Source: CAXBBB01 sp963815505
GTDB lineage: Bacteria > Bacteroidota > Rhodothermia > Rhodothermales > BA12
NCBI GenBank assembly: GCA_963815505.1
Contig: CAWFGU010000019.1
Coordinates: 46,098 to 110,097 of the forward strand
Direction of reading: 5' to 3'
Length of the DNA: 64,000 nucleotides
The notes beneath the pieces are model-generated. The model worked only from the letters and a program-made list of their open reading frames with translations, did no database searches and was not told the DNA's origin. Position numbers and translations under genes: made by a program. Shown one piece after another: positions 38,604 through 48,443 of this stretch (the first letter of the stretch is position 1; every line of letters starts with the position of its first letter).

Positions 38604-39914
38604 TCAGATTACCAACTCGGGCTCGGCGTGGAAGCGCTCGGCGTCCGCATGGAACGCCTCTTGAAAAGCCGCTTCGGGTCTGCGCGTGAACTCGGCGTCG
38701 AAGTTGGCATCGCCCAATGCGTCGACGACCTGGGCCAGCGTCCGGCCTTGCAAGATCCAACTTGTGGCTACGTCCTGCCGGTAGCGCACGCCCATCGACG
38801 CGATCCCGCGAAAGCGCATTGACACGCGCTCGTACACCAGCCGGATCAGGCGCGGAATCTCTCCCGACGTTTCCCGCCAAACGACCGTGCCCAGGTCGTG
38901 CGGAAGTTCGGCAGGGACGGTCCCATACTGCTGCCACTCGATCCGGTAGAATTTGGCGCTGTTGAAGAAGACGCCGCGGCGGTAACTGTCCGTCGCTCCC
39001 AGCATCGACCGCGCCGCCGCAATGCCCTGCCGCCGTCCGCTGTACCACAACTGCTCGACCGGAGGCACGCCCGCTGGCGGGGTCCGGTGCTGCGCGCAAT
39101 CTCCCGCCGCCCAGACGTCGTCGCGCGACGTGCGCATCTGCTTGTCGACGAGAATGCCCGTATCCGTTTCGATCCCGCTCCGGCTCAGCGCCGACAGGTT
39201 GGGCTTCACTCCGACGGTCAGGCCGACCATTTGCGCTGCGATGGCCTCACCGCTCTTCGTCACGACGCCCGATACCGCCCCATCCCCTTCGATGCGTGCC
39301 AGTTGCTCACCCATCCGCAAGTCGACGCCGTGCGCCCTGATTTCGGCTTCTACTATCGCCGATTCTTCGGGCGGAAGCACCTTGCCCATGAACCGCTCGT
39401 CGCGCACCAGAAACGTGACGTGGACGCCGCGCGAGTGTAGCATCTCTGTCAGTTCCGTCCCTGTCAGCCCGCCCCCGACGACGACGGCCTGCTCAACCTG
39501 ATGCGCACGTGCTTCGAGCGCCCGCACATCGTCGATGCCCCAGAGGCTCTGGACGCCCTCCAGGTCGTCGCCCGGCCAGCCCGGATTGAACGCCGCCGAC
39601 CCTGTCGCGAGCAGCAGCTTGTCATACGAAACGACATCGCCTCTCTTTAGAATCACCGCGCGCGCGTCGGGGTCGATGTGAAGAACGCGGTCGTGGATGC
39701 GTTCGATATGGTTCTTGTCATAGAAGTCATCCTCGTACAACCACGTGTCCTCGAACCGAACCTGTCCCATGAACACGTACATGAGCGCCGTCCGCGAATA
39801 AGGCTGCAACCCCTCTTCGGAGATCAGTGTGATGCGGTGCGGACCTGCCTTGCGTATCATGCGAGCAGCCGTGACGCCGGCGATGCCGTTGCCGACAATA
39901 ACGAAGTGGGGCAT
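38604..39914 (-). CDS. NAD(P)H-dependent FAD oxidoreductase
   Basis: A 436-residue flavoprotein of the rubredoxin-reductase/NirB-like pyridine nucleotide-disulfide family. ATG 39914 puts the FAD motif at the N-terminus (MPHFVIVGNGIAGVTAARMI). The NAD(P) motif is AVVVGGGLTGTELTEML near 165 and the second FAD motif is DDVWAAGDCAQH near 290. There is no CxxC redox pair. A C-terminal domain of about 120 residues (FYRIEWQQYGTVPAELPHDL) is unassigned. It precedes the polyferredoxin gene by 55 bases; electron flow from NAD(P)H to that protein is inferred. Confidence 0.88.
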   Translation of the reverse strand: MPHFVIVGNGIAGVTAARMIRKAGPHRITLISEEGLQPYSRTALMYVFMGQVRFEDTWLYEDDFYDKNHIERIHDRVLHIDPDARAVILKRGDVVSYDKLLLATGSAAFNPGWPGDDLEGVQSLWGIDDVRALEARAHQVEQAVVVGGGLTGTELTEMLHSRGVHVTFLVRDERFMGKVLPPEESAIVEAEIRAHGVDLRMGEQLARIEGDGAVSGVVTKSGEAIAAQMVGLTVGVKPNLSALSRSGIETDTGILVDKQMRTSRDDVWAAGDCAQHRTPPAGVPPVEQLWYSGRRQGIAAARSMLGATDSYRRGVFFNSAKFYRIEWQQYGTVPAELPHDLGTVVWRETSGEIPRLIRLVYERVSMRFRGIASMGVRYRQDVATSWILQGRTLAQVVDALGDANFDAEFTRRPEAAFQEAFHADAERFHAEPELVI

Positions 39915-39960
39915 GGGGGAGGGGAGAGCGCGGCGAGTCACGATTGGTCCGAGTTTACGC

Positions 39961-40842
39961 ATGATCTACGGGATAACCGGCAACACCACCAAAGACGTTC
40001 TGTGGAAGCCGCTGGCCGACACGATCGGCTGGATGCAGCGCGAGCGAATCGCGTTCTGCCTGCACCCGGGCGTCGCCGAGGGACTGGCGAGCCGAAGTCT
40101 ACTTCCCGCCGACGTCTGCACGCATCACGAAAGCGGCACGCTCTCCGCCGACAGCGACATCATCCTCTCGTGGGGCGGCGACGGTACGCTGCTCAACTCA
40201 GCCCGGGAAGCCGGGACGAGCCATACTCCTATTCTGGGCGTCAATATCGGTCGTCTGGGCTTTCTCGCGGACGTAGAGACCGAGCACATCCAGAGTGCCA
40301 TTCTCGCCCTCGAGCGAGGAGAATACAGAGTCGAGGAGCGCACCCTACTCGACGTACACGCCTCGCCCGCCGGTGTGCTGGCTCCGACGTGGGCGCTCAA
40401 TGAGTTCGCAGTCGAGCGCAGCGGGCAAGCGGGTTTGCTCTCGATCCGAGTAGAAATCGACGGCGCCTTCCTCAACGAATATTGGGGTGATGGTCTAATC
40501 ATCGCCACCCCGACCGGGTCGACTGCTTATTCCTTATCCGTCGGAGGCCCCATCATTGCCCCCAGCGCAGGCGTGATCGTTCTCTCGCCCATCGCGCCGC
40601 ACACGCTGACCGTTCGGCCCGTCATCGTACCCGACACGAGCCGTCTGGTGTTGCGTGTGCACAGCCGCCAAAACCCCTACGTCGCCGCTATCGATGGGAA
40701 AGGACTACGTGTTGAGAAAGACGATGTCGTTTTCGAGGTCGCCCGTGCGGACCACACAATCCATTTGGTCAAGCTGCTGGGTCAAGGTTACTTCGATACG
40801 CTCCGTAGCAAACTGATGTGGGGCGCGGGCAAGACGCGATAG
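39961..40842 (+). CDS. nadK: NAD kinase
   Basis: A 293-residue kinase that makes NADP from NAD. ATG 39961 starts MIYGITGNTTKDVLWKPLAD. Visible: the nucleotide motif SWGGDGTLLNSARE, GVNIGRLGFLADV, and the conserved GDGLIIATPTGSTAYSLSVG with GGPIIAPS. It is divergent from the FAD oxidoreductase gene with only 46 bases between start codons. Confidence 0.94.
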   Translation: MIYGITGNTTKDVLWKPLADTIGWMQRERIAFCLHPGVAEGLASRSLLPADVCTHHESGTLSADSDIILSWGGDGTLLNSAREAGTSHTPILGVNIGRLGFLADVETEHIQSAILALERGEYRVEERTLLDVHASPAGVLAPTWALNEFAVERSGQAGLLSIRVEIDGAFLNEYWGDGLIIATPTGSTAYSLSVGGPIIAPSAGVIVLSPIAPHTLTVRPVIVPDTSRLVLRVHSRQNPYVAAIDGKGLRVEKDDVVFEVARADHTIHLVKLLGQGYFDTLRSKLMWGAGKTR

Positions 40843-40949
40843 TTCGTCTCTACACGACTTCACAAAACCTGCCAGGGTAGTTGTTGCGACGAGTCCGAGT
40901 GCTGCCGTACTATGGGTGTCCTGCCGCGCGCAGGATCTGTTCTTCAGAT

Positions 40950-41023
40950 GGTCCGGTAGTTCAGTCGGTTAGAATGCCTGCCTGTCACGCAGGAGGTCGC
41001 GGGTTCGAGTCCCGTCCGGACCG
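40950..41023 (+). tRNA. tRNA-Asp (anticodon GTC)
   Basis: A full 74-base cloverleaf: acceptor GGTCCGG/CCGGACC, D arm GTTC/GAAT, anticodon arm CCTGC-CTGTCAC-GCAGG with anticodon GTC, T arm GCGGG-TTCGAGT-CCCGT, discriminator G, no encoded CCA. A defence island starts immediately downstream. Confidence 0.97.
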
Positions 41024-41029
41024 CAAGAG

Positions 41030-41062
41030 ACGCCCCTAGAGTACTTCTAGGGGCGTTTTTTG
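41030..41062 (+). terminator. Intrinsic terminator after tRNA-Asp
   Basis: Perfect stem ACGCCCCTAGA/TCTAGGGGCGT with a 5-base loop, then a run of T residues to 41062. Confidence 0.92.
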
Positions 41063-41606
41063 GTTTCTGAGACTAAATTGAGATCACAAACCGGAAGCTC
41101 GAGCATCGGATTTCAACCGGTCAAGTAGCCATTGAAGCCGCCCTCTCGATTCCGAGATCAGTCTAGCGTAGGTGAGCACTGTGACCCCGTCAGCCTCTTG
41201 TCTCAGGGTCACGATGTCCTGGACTTTGCCTGCGACAAGCCAAAGTTTCTTCATCTCGCCGAAGCGAGGTCGGAGATCATCCGCATATTCCTTCAGTTGA
41301 TTCAGGTCTCGGCGTGTAACCGTGTGTGACGGCCTCTTGAACTCAACTAGGATAGGGTCATTCGACACCTGGTTTTTTGCCAACAGGTCCGGTCTTCTAT
41401 TTCCGCGATCCCCAGAGTATTTCTGGTTGAGCAGGTTATGAAGCATGCGTTTTAGAGAAGTGTCAGATGAGAGTATCTCATATTCAGCTCCAAAAACCCA
41501 CATGTTTCCTTCTAGGGCTTCGTGCATTTGAGATTCCAGAGTAGCGTCATCCTCGCATAGAGTCTGCATATTGTCAAGAATCGCAATCCGAGCACTAGCC
41601 TGCCTA

Positions 41607-42595
41607 TAGCGGTACTCAGGGAAGTTGGCAGTAGCCACAGCGTGTCACCCAGCCCATTGCGTCGCTGCTCGTGGCCGATTCGACGGCCCGCTCCACAGCG
41701 TCGGTCAACTGCTCCGCCGTGTCAGCAAGCGCGCTACGCACAGACTGCTTCACCTTCGACCAGAGCATCTCGATTGCGTTGAACTCGGGACTGTACCTCG
41801 GCAAAGGCAGCACGCGCGCGCCTGCCGACTCCACGAGTGCAACCGCGTCCGGTGTGTGGATGCGCGCGTTGTCCCAGATCACCACGTCGCCCGGTTCAAG
41901 CTTGGGCGCGAGCACGAACCGGACGAAGCGCGTGAAGAGCACGCCCGTTACGCTGCCGGTGAACTGCGCCACCTCGCCGCCCCGGTCTGACATCCATCCC
42001 AGCAGGTTGACCCGTTTGCCCGTTCGAAACGGCGCGCTCTCGCAGCAGCGCTGACCGGCCGGGGCATAGCCATAGCTCAGGCGCTCGCCTTGGCGGATTC
42101 CGGACTCGTCGACGAAGACCAGCTTGGAGGCGTCGAGCAGTCCGATGGACTCAGCAAACGCGGCGCGCTCGGCCGCTACGTCTGGGCGGTCTCGCTGTGC
42201 GGCGTGGAGGCTCTTTTTTTCGCGTGATGCGCCAGAGCGCCATCATGCGCTGCACGGTCGCGCGTCCCACTTGGCGCCCGGTCTCGCTCGTGAAGCGGCG
42301 GGCCATCTCGGCGTGCGTCATCGAGACGTTTTCGGCCAGGCAGGCGTCGAAGAATGCGCGGTCGTCGTCTACCAGAATGGGCGGTGGACCTTTGGTTTCA
42401 GGCGTCTTGGGCGCAACAGACCCGGTGGCCCGGTCGAGCGCGCGCAGGCGCTGCACGGTGCGGATGCCGACGCCGAAGCGCGCGGCGGTCTTGGAAGCGG
42501 AGAGCGAGCGGCTCGCATCGAGGATGCGTTGGCGTAGGTCGGCGGAAGAGGAGCGGGCATCGCTCAAGCTACGTCAACTTGCTCCAGCACCGCTA
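41607..42595 (-). mobile_element. IS630-family insertion sequence
   Basis: A 989-base element. Terminal inverted repeats begin TAGCGGT (left TAGCGGTACTCAGGGAAGTT, right TAGCGGTGCTGGAGCAAGTT on the other strand), and a TA duplication flanks it (41605-41606 and 42596-42597), the target preference of the family. It carries one transposase read in two frames and sits inside the GHKL-nuclease gene. Confidence 0.93.
41616..42567 (-). CDS. IS630 transposase, two frames with a slippery A7 run
   Basis: The first frame (ATG 42567) encodes the HTH half: LRQRILDASRSLSASKTAAR, FGVGIRTVQRLRAL, TGRQVGRATVQRMMALWR. At 42214-42220 the coding strand has seven A residues followed by G. After it the DDE half continues in another frame: KLVFVDESGIRQGERLSYG, then VVIWDNARIHTPDAVALVE and the catalytic Glu in YSPEFNAIEMLWSKVKQSV, to the stop at 41616. 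IS630 elements often make the full enzyme by programmed frameshifting at such a run, so this copy may be active. Confidence 0.88.
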
Positions 42596-43875
42596 TACCT
42601 ACAAGAGCCATGTCAATCAGGGCGAATTGTTGAACCAGACTCGCAAGCATGGCTATATCGTGCTGAGCCGTCTCTCCAAGATCTTTGAGTACAGCCCAGT
42701 AATCATCCTTCTCAAAACCATCAAGCACGAGGTTAGCGATAGTCTCAACCTTAGCGGAGTCTTCCTCGTAAAACCTGCTGAACACTCGTCGGAGAGCAGC
42801 GTCAGCCGCAGCCCTTCTGTGCTCAGGCACTTTCGCAAGCCGCGCCTCGACTTTTCGTCTGAGGTTGGCTTCGTGCAGAGCCACGATGTTTCTGTTCTCT
42901 TTTATGAGTTTCCGTTTGACCTCAATTCGTACTCGTTCGAGGACTTGCTGATACGCTCTGCTGTTCTTAACGATGCCCTCCCAGTCCGCTGTCACATCGT
43001 CGGCTAGGCCGTCTGCCTCAATAGTACCATAGATGCGCTGGGCGAGACTCGGTGGGATTTCGGGGTCATCCCTGAGACCTAAATAATCAGGAGCACCAAC
43101 CACTTTGCCCTGCACTTTGATGACAAGACCACCACCTTTTGGGCGTTTACTGTCTGTAAATATCCACGTGAGTTTGATGTATCCGGCTCCCTCAACGTCA
43201 ATAGTGTCATTGAAGACCTTGCCGGGTACGTCTGACTCCGAGAGCGGATCATCGTTGATCAGTATGTCGAATCCCTTCTCTCGTCCATAGTCGTAAATCA
43301 GCAGCGATGCTAGGACATCCTTGGATGGCGGTAGAAGTTGAGGGTTGAGATCCGTAAGCACTACTGTTGTCCCGCTCTCAGCACCTGGCGCGTCTTCCAC
43401 TTCAATCGCGATCGGAATTGATCCTAGATCTGTTGCCCTCGCTCTCTCCAATTCGTTTCTGTTAATCTCGAATGAGGTACGCTTGCCTTGGGCAACCGTA
43501 GAGACACGCATCCTTGACGCATAAGTAAGACCCGAAAACTTCCCGATTCCCTTGCGTCCTTTCACCTTCCGCTTGAGCAAGGGGGTCTGCATTCCCCGCC
43601 TAGCAAATCTACTGGAGGCAATGGCTAAATATTCGGCTTCTACTTCTTTGGTCGTCATGCCAGATCCGAAGTCGCGAATCTCAATCCTGTCCTCAAAACC
43701 GTTAGAGGGTAGGAAAATCTCGACGCGTTCAGACTCAGCATCCCAAGCGTTGTCAACCAGCTCTTTGAGAGCACGTTCAACTGAACTGTATTGGTTGCCG
43801 AGGAGGCGTGCTAGCTCAGGGCTGACTGTAAACGTTGCTGAGGGATTCATGCTGGGCTAGTCGCTTGTGTGGTCA

Positions 43876-46800
43876 TTACGAGAGGTCCAGCCTGCTTTCG
43901 TCTCCTTCGACGTGCTTGCGGATTAGACGGTCGAACAGGTAGTCCTTGATTGCCTGCTTGACGTTTCGGTCGTTGAGTTTACGGAAGGTCTTCTGCCCCC
44001 GGTTGAGTGTATCGCGGATGCCCAGTTCGACGGCACGGTCCGTAATCGCCTTCTTGTTGCTGCGTGAGTTGCTGGGGTGGCGCATAGCGGCCCGTAGCTG
44101 CTCGTCATCTTCGGCGTCACGGACGATTCGGCCTAGCGCTTCGATCTGATCCTCGTCGGTCAGGTGAATGCCGTAGGTCGAGTTGAGCATTTCGATGATG
44201 GCCGTCAGGGTATCGCTGTCGGCTTCCGGCTTGCCGCCTCCGGTACTTACGCCGGGCATTCCGGCGAGGGTGCCGTCTTCGGGCCTAAGTTCGATGGTGC
44301 CGTCGTGGGTCTGCTCCAATCTGAACGATTCCAGGTCTACGCCGTCGAGCAGATCGGCGGTAGGGTCTTCGGACTGATCAGGTTTGTCGTCTTTGGCTGT
44401 TGCCGACCACTTGGTCGAAGAGGTGGCGGGCGAACACGTATTCCTTTTCGAGCGTCGGGTCTACGAAGTCGATCAGTTGGGAGACGAAGCCGTAGAGCCG
44501 GACAAATGTGCGGAGCGTGCGGACGAAGCTGCTGCGGTCATCATCGGTAAGCCCTCGCATCCGGTCGATGGTCCGTTTGAGGGGAGGATTCATCGCCTCG
44601 CCGTCTTGCCCCGAGTCGAAGAAGACGGATGCCAGTTCGTCTACCTCGTTGTCCCCGTAGACCTCGGCGTCGCGGAGCCTCTCTTTGAGTTCGTAGAGCT
44701 TGTTGGGGTCGGTCTCGGTTTCGAGTGTGGCCTTCTGGTAGTAGTCCTGAAAGGCCGACTGGATGTCTTCGGCGTCGTTGACGAAGTCGATCACGACGGT
44801 ACCGGTTTTTCCGGTCGCTCTTCGGTTGAGTCGGCTCAGCGTCTGGACGGCGGCGACGTTCGCGAGCTTCTTGTCGACGTACATCGTGTGGAGCATCGGC
44901 TCGTCGAAGCCCGTCTGGTACTTGTTGGCGACGATGAGCAAGCGGTACTGCGGCAGTTTGAAGGCGTCCTTGATCGACGTTTTACCGGGCAGGGCGTTGA
45001 GTTGCGACTCGGTGTAGGCTCTCTTTGCTTCCCCTTTCATCTTGTACTCCACCTTGCCCGAGAAGGCCACCAGGGGGCCGTAGGGGAGACCGTCTTCTTC
45101 CATCAGGGTGCGGAAGGCGTCGAAGTAGCGAACGGCGTGGTAGCGGCTCTGGGTGACGAACATCGCACGTCCCTTGCCTTTGATCGCGCCTACGGTATGG
45201 CTCTTCAGGTGGTCGAGGCAGATGCGGGCCTTCTGCATCACCACGTGGTCGCTCAGGTCGACGTGGCCGATCAGTTTGCGCCCGGCTTTGCTGGTCTCGA
45301 ACGTCTCGCCGCTGTCCTCCTTGGCCGCTCTCAGCCTGAAGTAGCGCTCGTACGTCGTGTAGTTTTGCAGCACGTCGAGGATGAAGCCCTCTTCGATGGC
45401 CTGCCGCATCGAGTAGAGGTGGAACGGTTCGGGCTTACCGCTCGCTCCTTTGCTTCCGAACAGTTCGAGCGTCTTGTTCTTGGGCGTGGCCGTGAAGGCG
45501 TAGTACGAGATGTGCGGCTGTCGTCCTCGCGCCGTGATCTCGGCAACGACCAGGTCTTCGAGCGTGCTCTCTTCGCCTTCCACCTGTTCCGATTCGTCCG
45601 ATGTGTCCGCGGGTCCGGCTCCCAAAGCCTGTTTGAGATGCTTGGCGCTCTCGCCCGACTGAGACGAGTGCGCTTCGTCGATGATGACGGCGAACGTGCG
45701 CCCTTCCAGCCCCTGCATTTCGGACGCGATGACGCTGAACTTTTGCAGCGTCGAGATGATGATGTCTTTGCCCGCACTGATGGCGTCGCGCAAATCGCCC
45801 GAGTTGCCTTCGATGGGGACGACGACGCCTTTGGTCTGCGAAAACTGCTGGATCGTGTGCTGCAACTGCTTGTCGAGAACCGTCCGGTCGGTCACGACGA
45901 CGATGGTGTCGAATACGCGCTCGTCCTTGGCGTCGAACAGTTGGCGCAGTCCGTGGGCGAGCCATGCAATCGAGTTGCTCTTTCCGCTTCCCGCCGAGTG
46001 CTGGACGAGGTAGCTAGTGCCCGGCCCGTCGCTGGCCGAAGCGGAGAGCAGCTTGCGAACGACTCCGAGTTGGTGGTAGCGGGGAAAGATGAGCGTCGTG
46101 CTCGACTGGTCCACGATGGCTCCCTTGGCTGCGTCGTAGCGGCGTTCGATCGACGTTTCGAGGTGCAGATAGTTTTGCAGCAAATCGAGCAGGCTGCCGG
46201 TCTGCCACGTCTCCTCCCACAGGTACGACGAAGCATGCCCATCGGGGTTGACCGGATTGCCTCTGCCTCCACCCTGAGTTCCCCGGTTGAAGTCGAGGAA
46301 ATAGGTCTTATCGCCTCTCAGGTGTGTCGTGTACTGAACTTCGTCGTCGGATACGGCAAAGTGGGCGAGGCAGCGGCCAAAGGCGAGCAGGGGTTCTCCG
46401 GCGGGCTTGCGGTCTTTTCTGTACTGCTTGACGGCGTGCGTGATGCCCTGACCCGAAAGCGAGTTTTTGAGTTCGGCTGTGGCGACGGGAATGCCGTTGA
46501 CGAAGAGCGCTACGTCGATGGAGTTGCCGTTTTTCTTCGAGTAGCGAAGCTGGCGGACGACGGCGTAGCGGTTGTGCTTGAAGAGGACCGCGTGCTCGTG
46601 TTGAGCGCGTTAACAGGGGAGAAGTAGACGAGTTTGAGTCGTTGCCCCCGGTCGTCGACGTGTCCGCGCAAAACGCTCCAGCGTGCCCTTGCGTGCGATC
46701 TGGCGGGCGACGTTGCTGGCGATCTGATGATCGGTGGCATCGCCGTACTGCGCCGTGAGCGCTTCGTACGCCTTGGGCTGGCTGGCTTTGATGAATGCGA

Positions 46801-46930
46801 TCAGTTCGCCCGGCAGCAGGGCGAGGTCCTTGTCGTACTTGCCAGTGTCGACCTGCTTATATCCCGACTCCGTCAGCCGCTCGACTACGTGGTCTTCGAG
46901 GTCGATTTCCTTGTAGTGCTGGGTGCTCAT
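43876..46930 (-). CDS. hsdR: Type I restriction endonuclease R subunit (three frame breaks)
   Basis: About 1018 residues when joined. ATG 46930 starts MSTQHYKEIDLEDHVVERLT. The PD-(D/E)xK nuclease part is NGNSIDVALFVNGIPVATAE then LKNSLSG. Motor motifs are VQHSAGSGKSNSIAWLAH (Walker A), IIDEAHSSQSGES, YYAFTATPKNKT and TLSRLNRRATGKTG. Frame changes lie near 46665, near 46610 (a base is missing before GAGCACGCG, which would restore NTEHAVLFKHNRYAVVRQ) and near 44395, after which the C-terminal part continues DDKPDQSEDPTADLLDGVD. It cuts and translocates DNA with HsdM and HsdS, which are absent or truncated here. Breaks may be decay or errors. Confidence 0.88.
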
Positions 46931-46958
46931 GCGCGGACTATTGGAGGCGGTGCGTGGA

Positions 46959-47381
46959 CTACGCGAAGGGGTTGACGATGCGTAGGTCTCCGATTTGCTG
47001 ACCGTCCTGCATATCCTCAGAATAGAGCGTTCGGCAATCCGCTGCGACTGCCGAGGTTACGATCAGGCTGTCGAACCAGCTAAACCGGTAGCGCTGCTGC
47101 ACTCGGATGGCTTCTTCGATCAGTGATGGATCGACGAGTACGACGCGGGCGGCGATCTCGCTTAGCTCTTCCACCGACGCGAGCAGGCGTTCAGACGGCA
47201 GGAGTTTCTTGCGCAGGCAGACGGCGGAAAACTCGATCAGCACCTGGGTCGAGATGATCCAGTCGGATTCTCCATAGATGATAGCTCCGGCTTTGGCCTT
47301 GCGCTGCTCGTCGTCGGAGAGCGCGTAGAGGAGCACATTGGTGTCGAGAAATACCTCAGCCACCGCGCTGGTAGAGTTCAT
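46959..47381 (-). CDS. vapC: PIN-domain ribonuclease toxin (VapC-like)
   Basis: A 140-residue PIN-domain protein. The acidic residues of the active site are visible in VFLDTNVLLYALSDDEQ (first Asp), the second acidic position in ISTQVLIEFSAVCLRKK, and SWFDSLIVTSAVAADCRTLY followed by SEDMQDG (third and fourth). Such toxins cut RNA, often tRNA. Its start overlaps the end of the small upstream gene by 26 bases, the usual antitoxin-toxin arrangement, and the pair is embedded between hsdS and hsdR. Confidence 0.9.
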   Translation of the reverse strand: MNSTSAVAEVFLDTNVLLYALSDDEQRKAKAGAIIYGESDWIISTQVLIEFSAVCLRKKLLPSERLLASVEELSEIAARVVLVDPSLIEEAIRVQQRYRFSWFDSLIVTSAVAADCRTLYSEDMQDGQQIGDLRIVNPFA

Positions 47382-47568
47382 CCCGGTCGAACCGGAATCC
47401 CTTGGGTAAGGACAGTGTCACGTCCTGTTGCAGTTTGCGGAAGCGCTCCTTGCGCTCAGCGCGTGACGGACGTGCTTCTCTGGTACGAACTTCGACGCGT
47501 TCAGGCCCCAGCACCTCGCGTAGCCTGCGGAGTTCGTCGTCGGTTTCGATTTCGATGATGACGCGCAT
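47356..47568 (-). CDS. Antitoxin-like partner of the PIN toxin
   Basis: A 70-residue charged protein (MRVIIEIETDDELRRLREVL, then an Arg/Glu-rich helix ARPSRAERKERFRKLQQDV and a C-terminal tail LPKGFRFDRDELYQRGG). It overlaps the PIN gene and is upstream of it, so it should be the cognate antitoxin. It has no clear AbrB or RHH motif; the tail resembles the toxin-binding tails of VapB-type antitoxins. Confidence 0.75.
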   Translation of the reverse strand: MRVIIEIETDDELRRLREVLGPERVEVRTREARPSRAERKERFRKLQQDVTLSLPKGFRFDRDELYQRGG

Positions 47569-47600
47569 GGCGATAGAGGATGAAGAGAGGGAGGAGGATA

Positions 47601-48443
47601 CTACGCAGCTGCGATCTCGTTGCCTGCGGTCTCCATTTCGCCCCGCACATCGATTTTGCCGGTGACGACTTCGGAGATGAGCGAGGCTCGAAGTTGAGCA
47701 AGTTGACTAATTAGTTCTGTCTGTTGATGTACCAGAATATCGATATGGGACGAAGAAGTTATAATCGATTTGGCTATATCTATCTGTTCAACAATCGGTG
47801 GTATTGCTAACTTCAACTCTCGTAGGGCCGACATCGGTACGCTGACTTGATTGATTGCATGTTTCGCGCATGACTCGACGCTCTGTTTGAAACCCTTAGA
47901 CTTGAATGCCAGCGTTAAAAACTGAGGACTGTATTTAGATTCATTAATCTGAATTCGTAGAAGATTCATTCCATGAATTAAAGCGCGATTTGAATCGAAA
48001 AGCGCACATTTACCTACATGTGCCAGGCTATTAATGTGAGAGAACAAAATATATCCGGCCTTCAAAAAATAGCGCGCGTCGGCATCATCGGGATCGAGAT
48101 ATCCGGTTTTTTCAAAGTCAATAGTTCCATGGGAGATTGTCTCAATTCGACTCACTGGAAAATTAGTCTCACCCTCAACTTGAGTAGCAGAAGTGCCATT
48201 AGACATTTTCTCGACACAGACACCAAGGTGGAGGACAGTCCAGTGCGCAGGTACCTCACCGATCCACTCGACGCCAGAATCCTTCATCGGCGCGTCAGGA
48301 TCAAGCCCCTTCGTAACGGCTCGACTGATGAGCGCCGTTCGTCGTTCTTCGAGAAGCTGGATGAGCTGCTGCTTCTTCTCGATCAGTGCGTCGATCTCGG
48401 CGGTCTTGCGGTCGAGGTAGGCATGGAGTTGCCCCGGTTTGAT
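47601..48443 (-). pseudogene. hsdS: Type I specificity subunit HsdS, 5' half lost
   Basis: The remaining 281 codons begin at the ISL3 boundary inside the central conserved region: LHAYLDRKTAEIDALIEKKQ, ERRTALISRAVTKGLDPDAP, then the second target-recognition domain MKDSGVEWIGEVPAHW to the C-terminal conserved region (VEQIDIAKSIITSSSHIDIL, QLRASLISEVVTGKIDVRGE). HsdS has two recognition domains and only the second is left, so DNA recognition by the original complex is lost. The second domain is clearly more AT-rich than its flanks, as is common for exchanged recognition domains. Confidence 0.92.

Larger units (their letters stand above)
41084..43850 (-). pseudogene. GHKL ATPase fused to a Shedu-like nuclease, split by IS630
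   Basis: The 5' part (43850 to 42596) encodes a GHKL ATPase: KELVDNAWDA (E30, N34), IRDFGSGMT (D60, G62, G64), GRKGIGKFSG (98-107) and SGTTVVLTDL. The 3' part (41604 to 41084) encodes a PD-(D/E)xK nuclease of the Shedu/DUF4263 kind: ESQMHEALEGNMWVFGAEYE, RRPDLLAKN (D491), ILVEFKRPS (E506, K508) and DLNQLKEYADDL. Removing the IS630 element and one TA copy joins MALVG to RQASAR in frame, giving 1776 bases or 591 residues. GHKL ATPases of the MORC-like type are known next to restriction systems. Bases are more AT-rich than in the core genes. As it stands, both halves end or begin in IS sequence. Confidence 0.88.

Noticed and set aside
40861..40885. AAAACCTGCCAGG motif downstream of nadK
   Set aside because: Only one arm of the palindrome family is present; no matching second arm or T run follows.
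44384..46627. 747-residue plus-strand frame opposite hsdR
   Set aside because: Antisense shadow without family features; hsdR motor motifs are on the minus strand.
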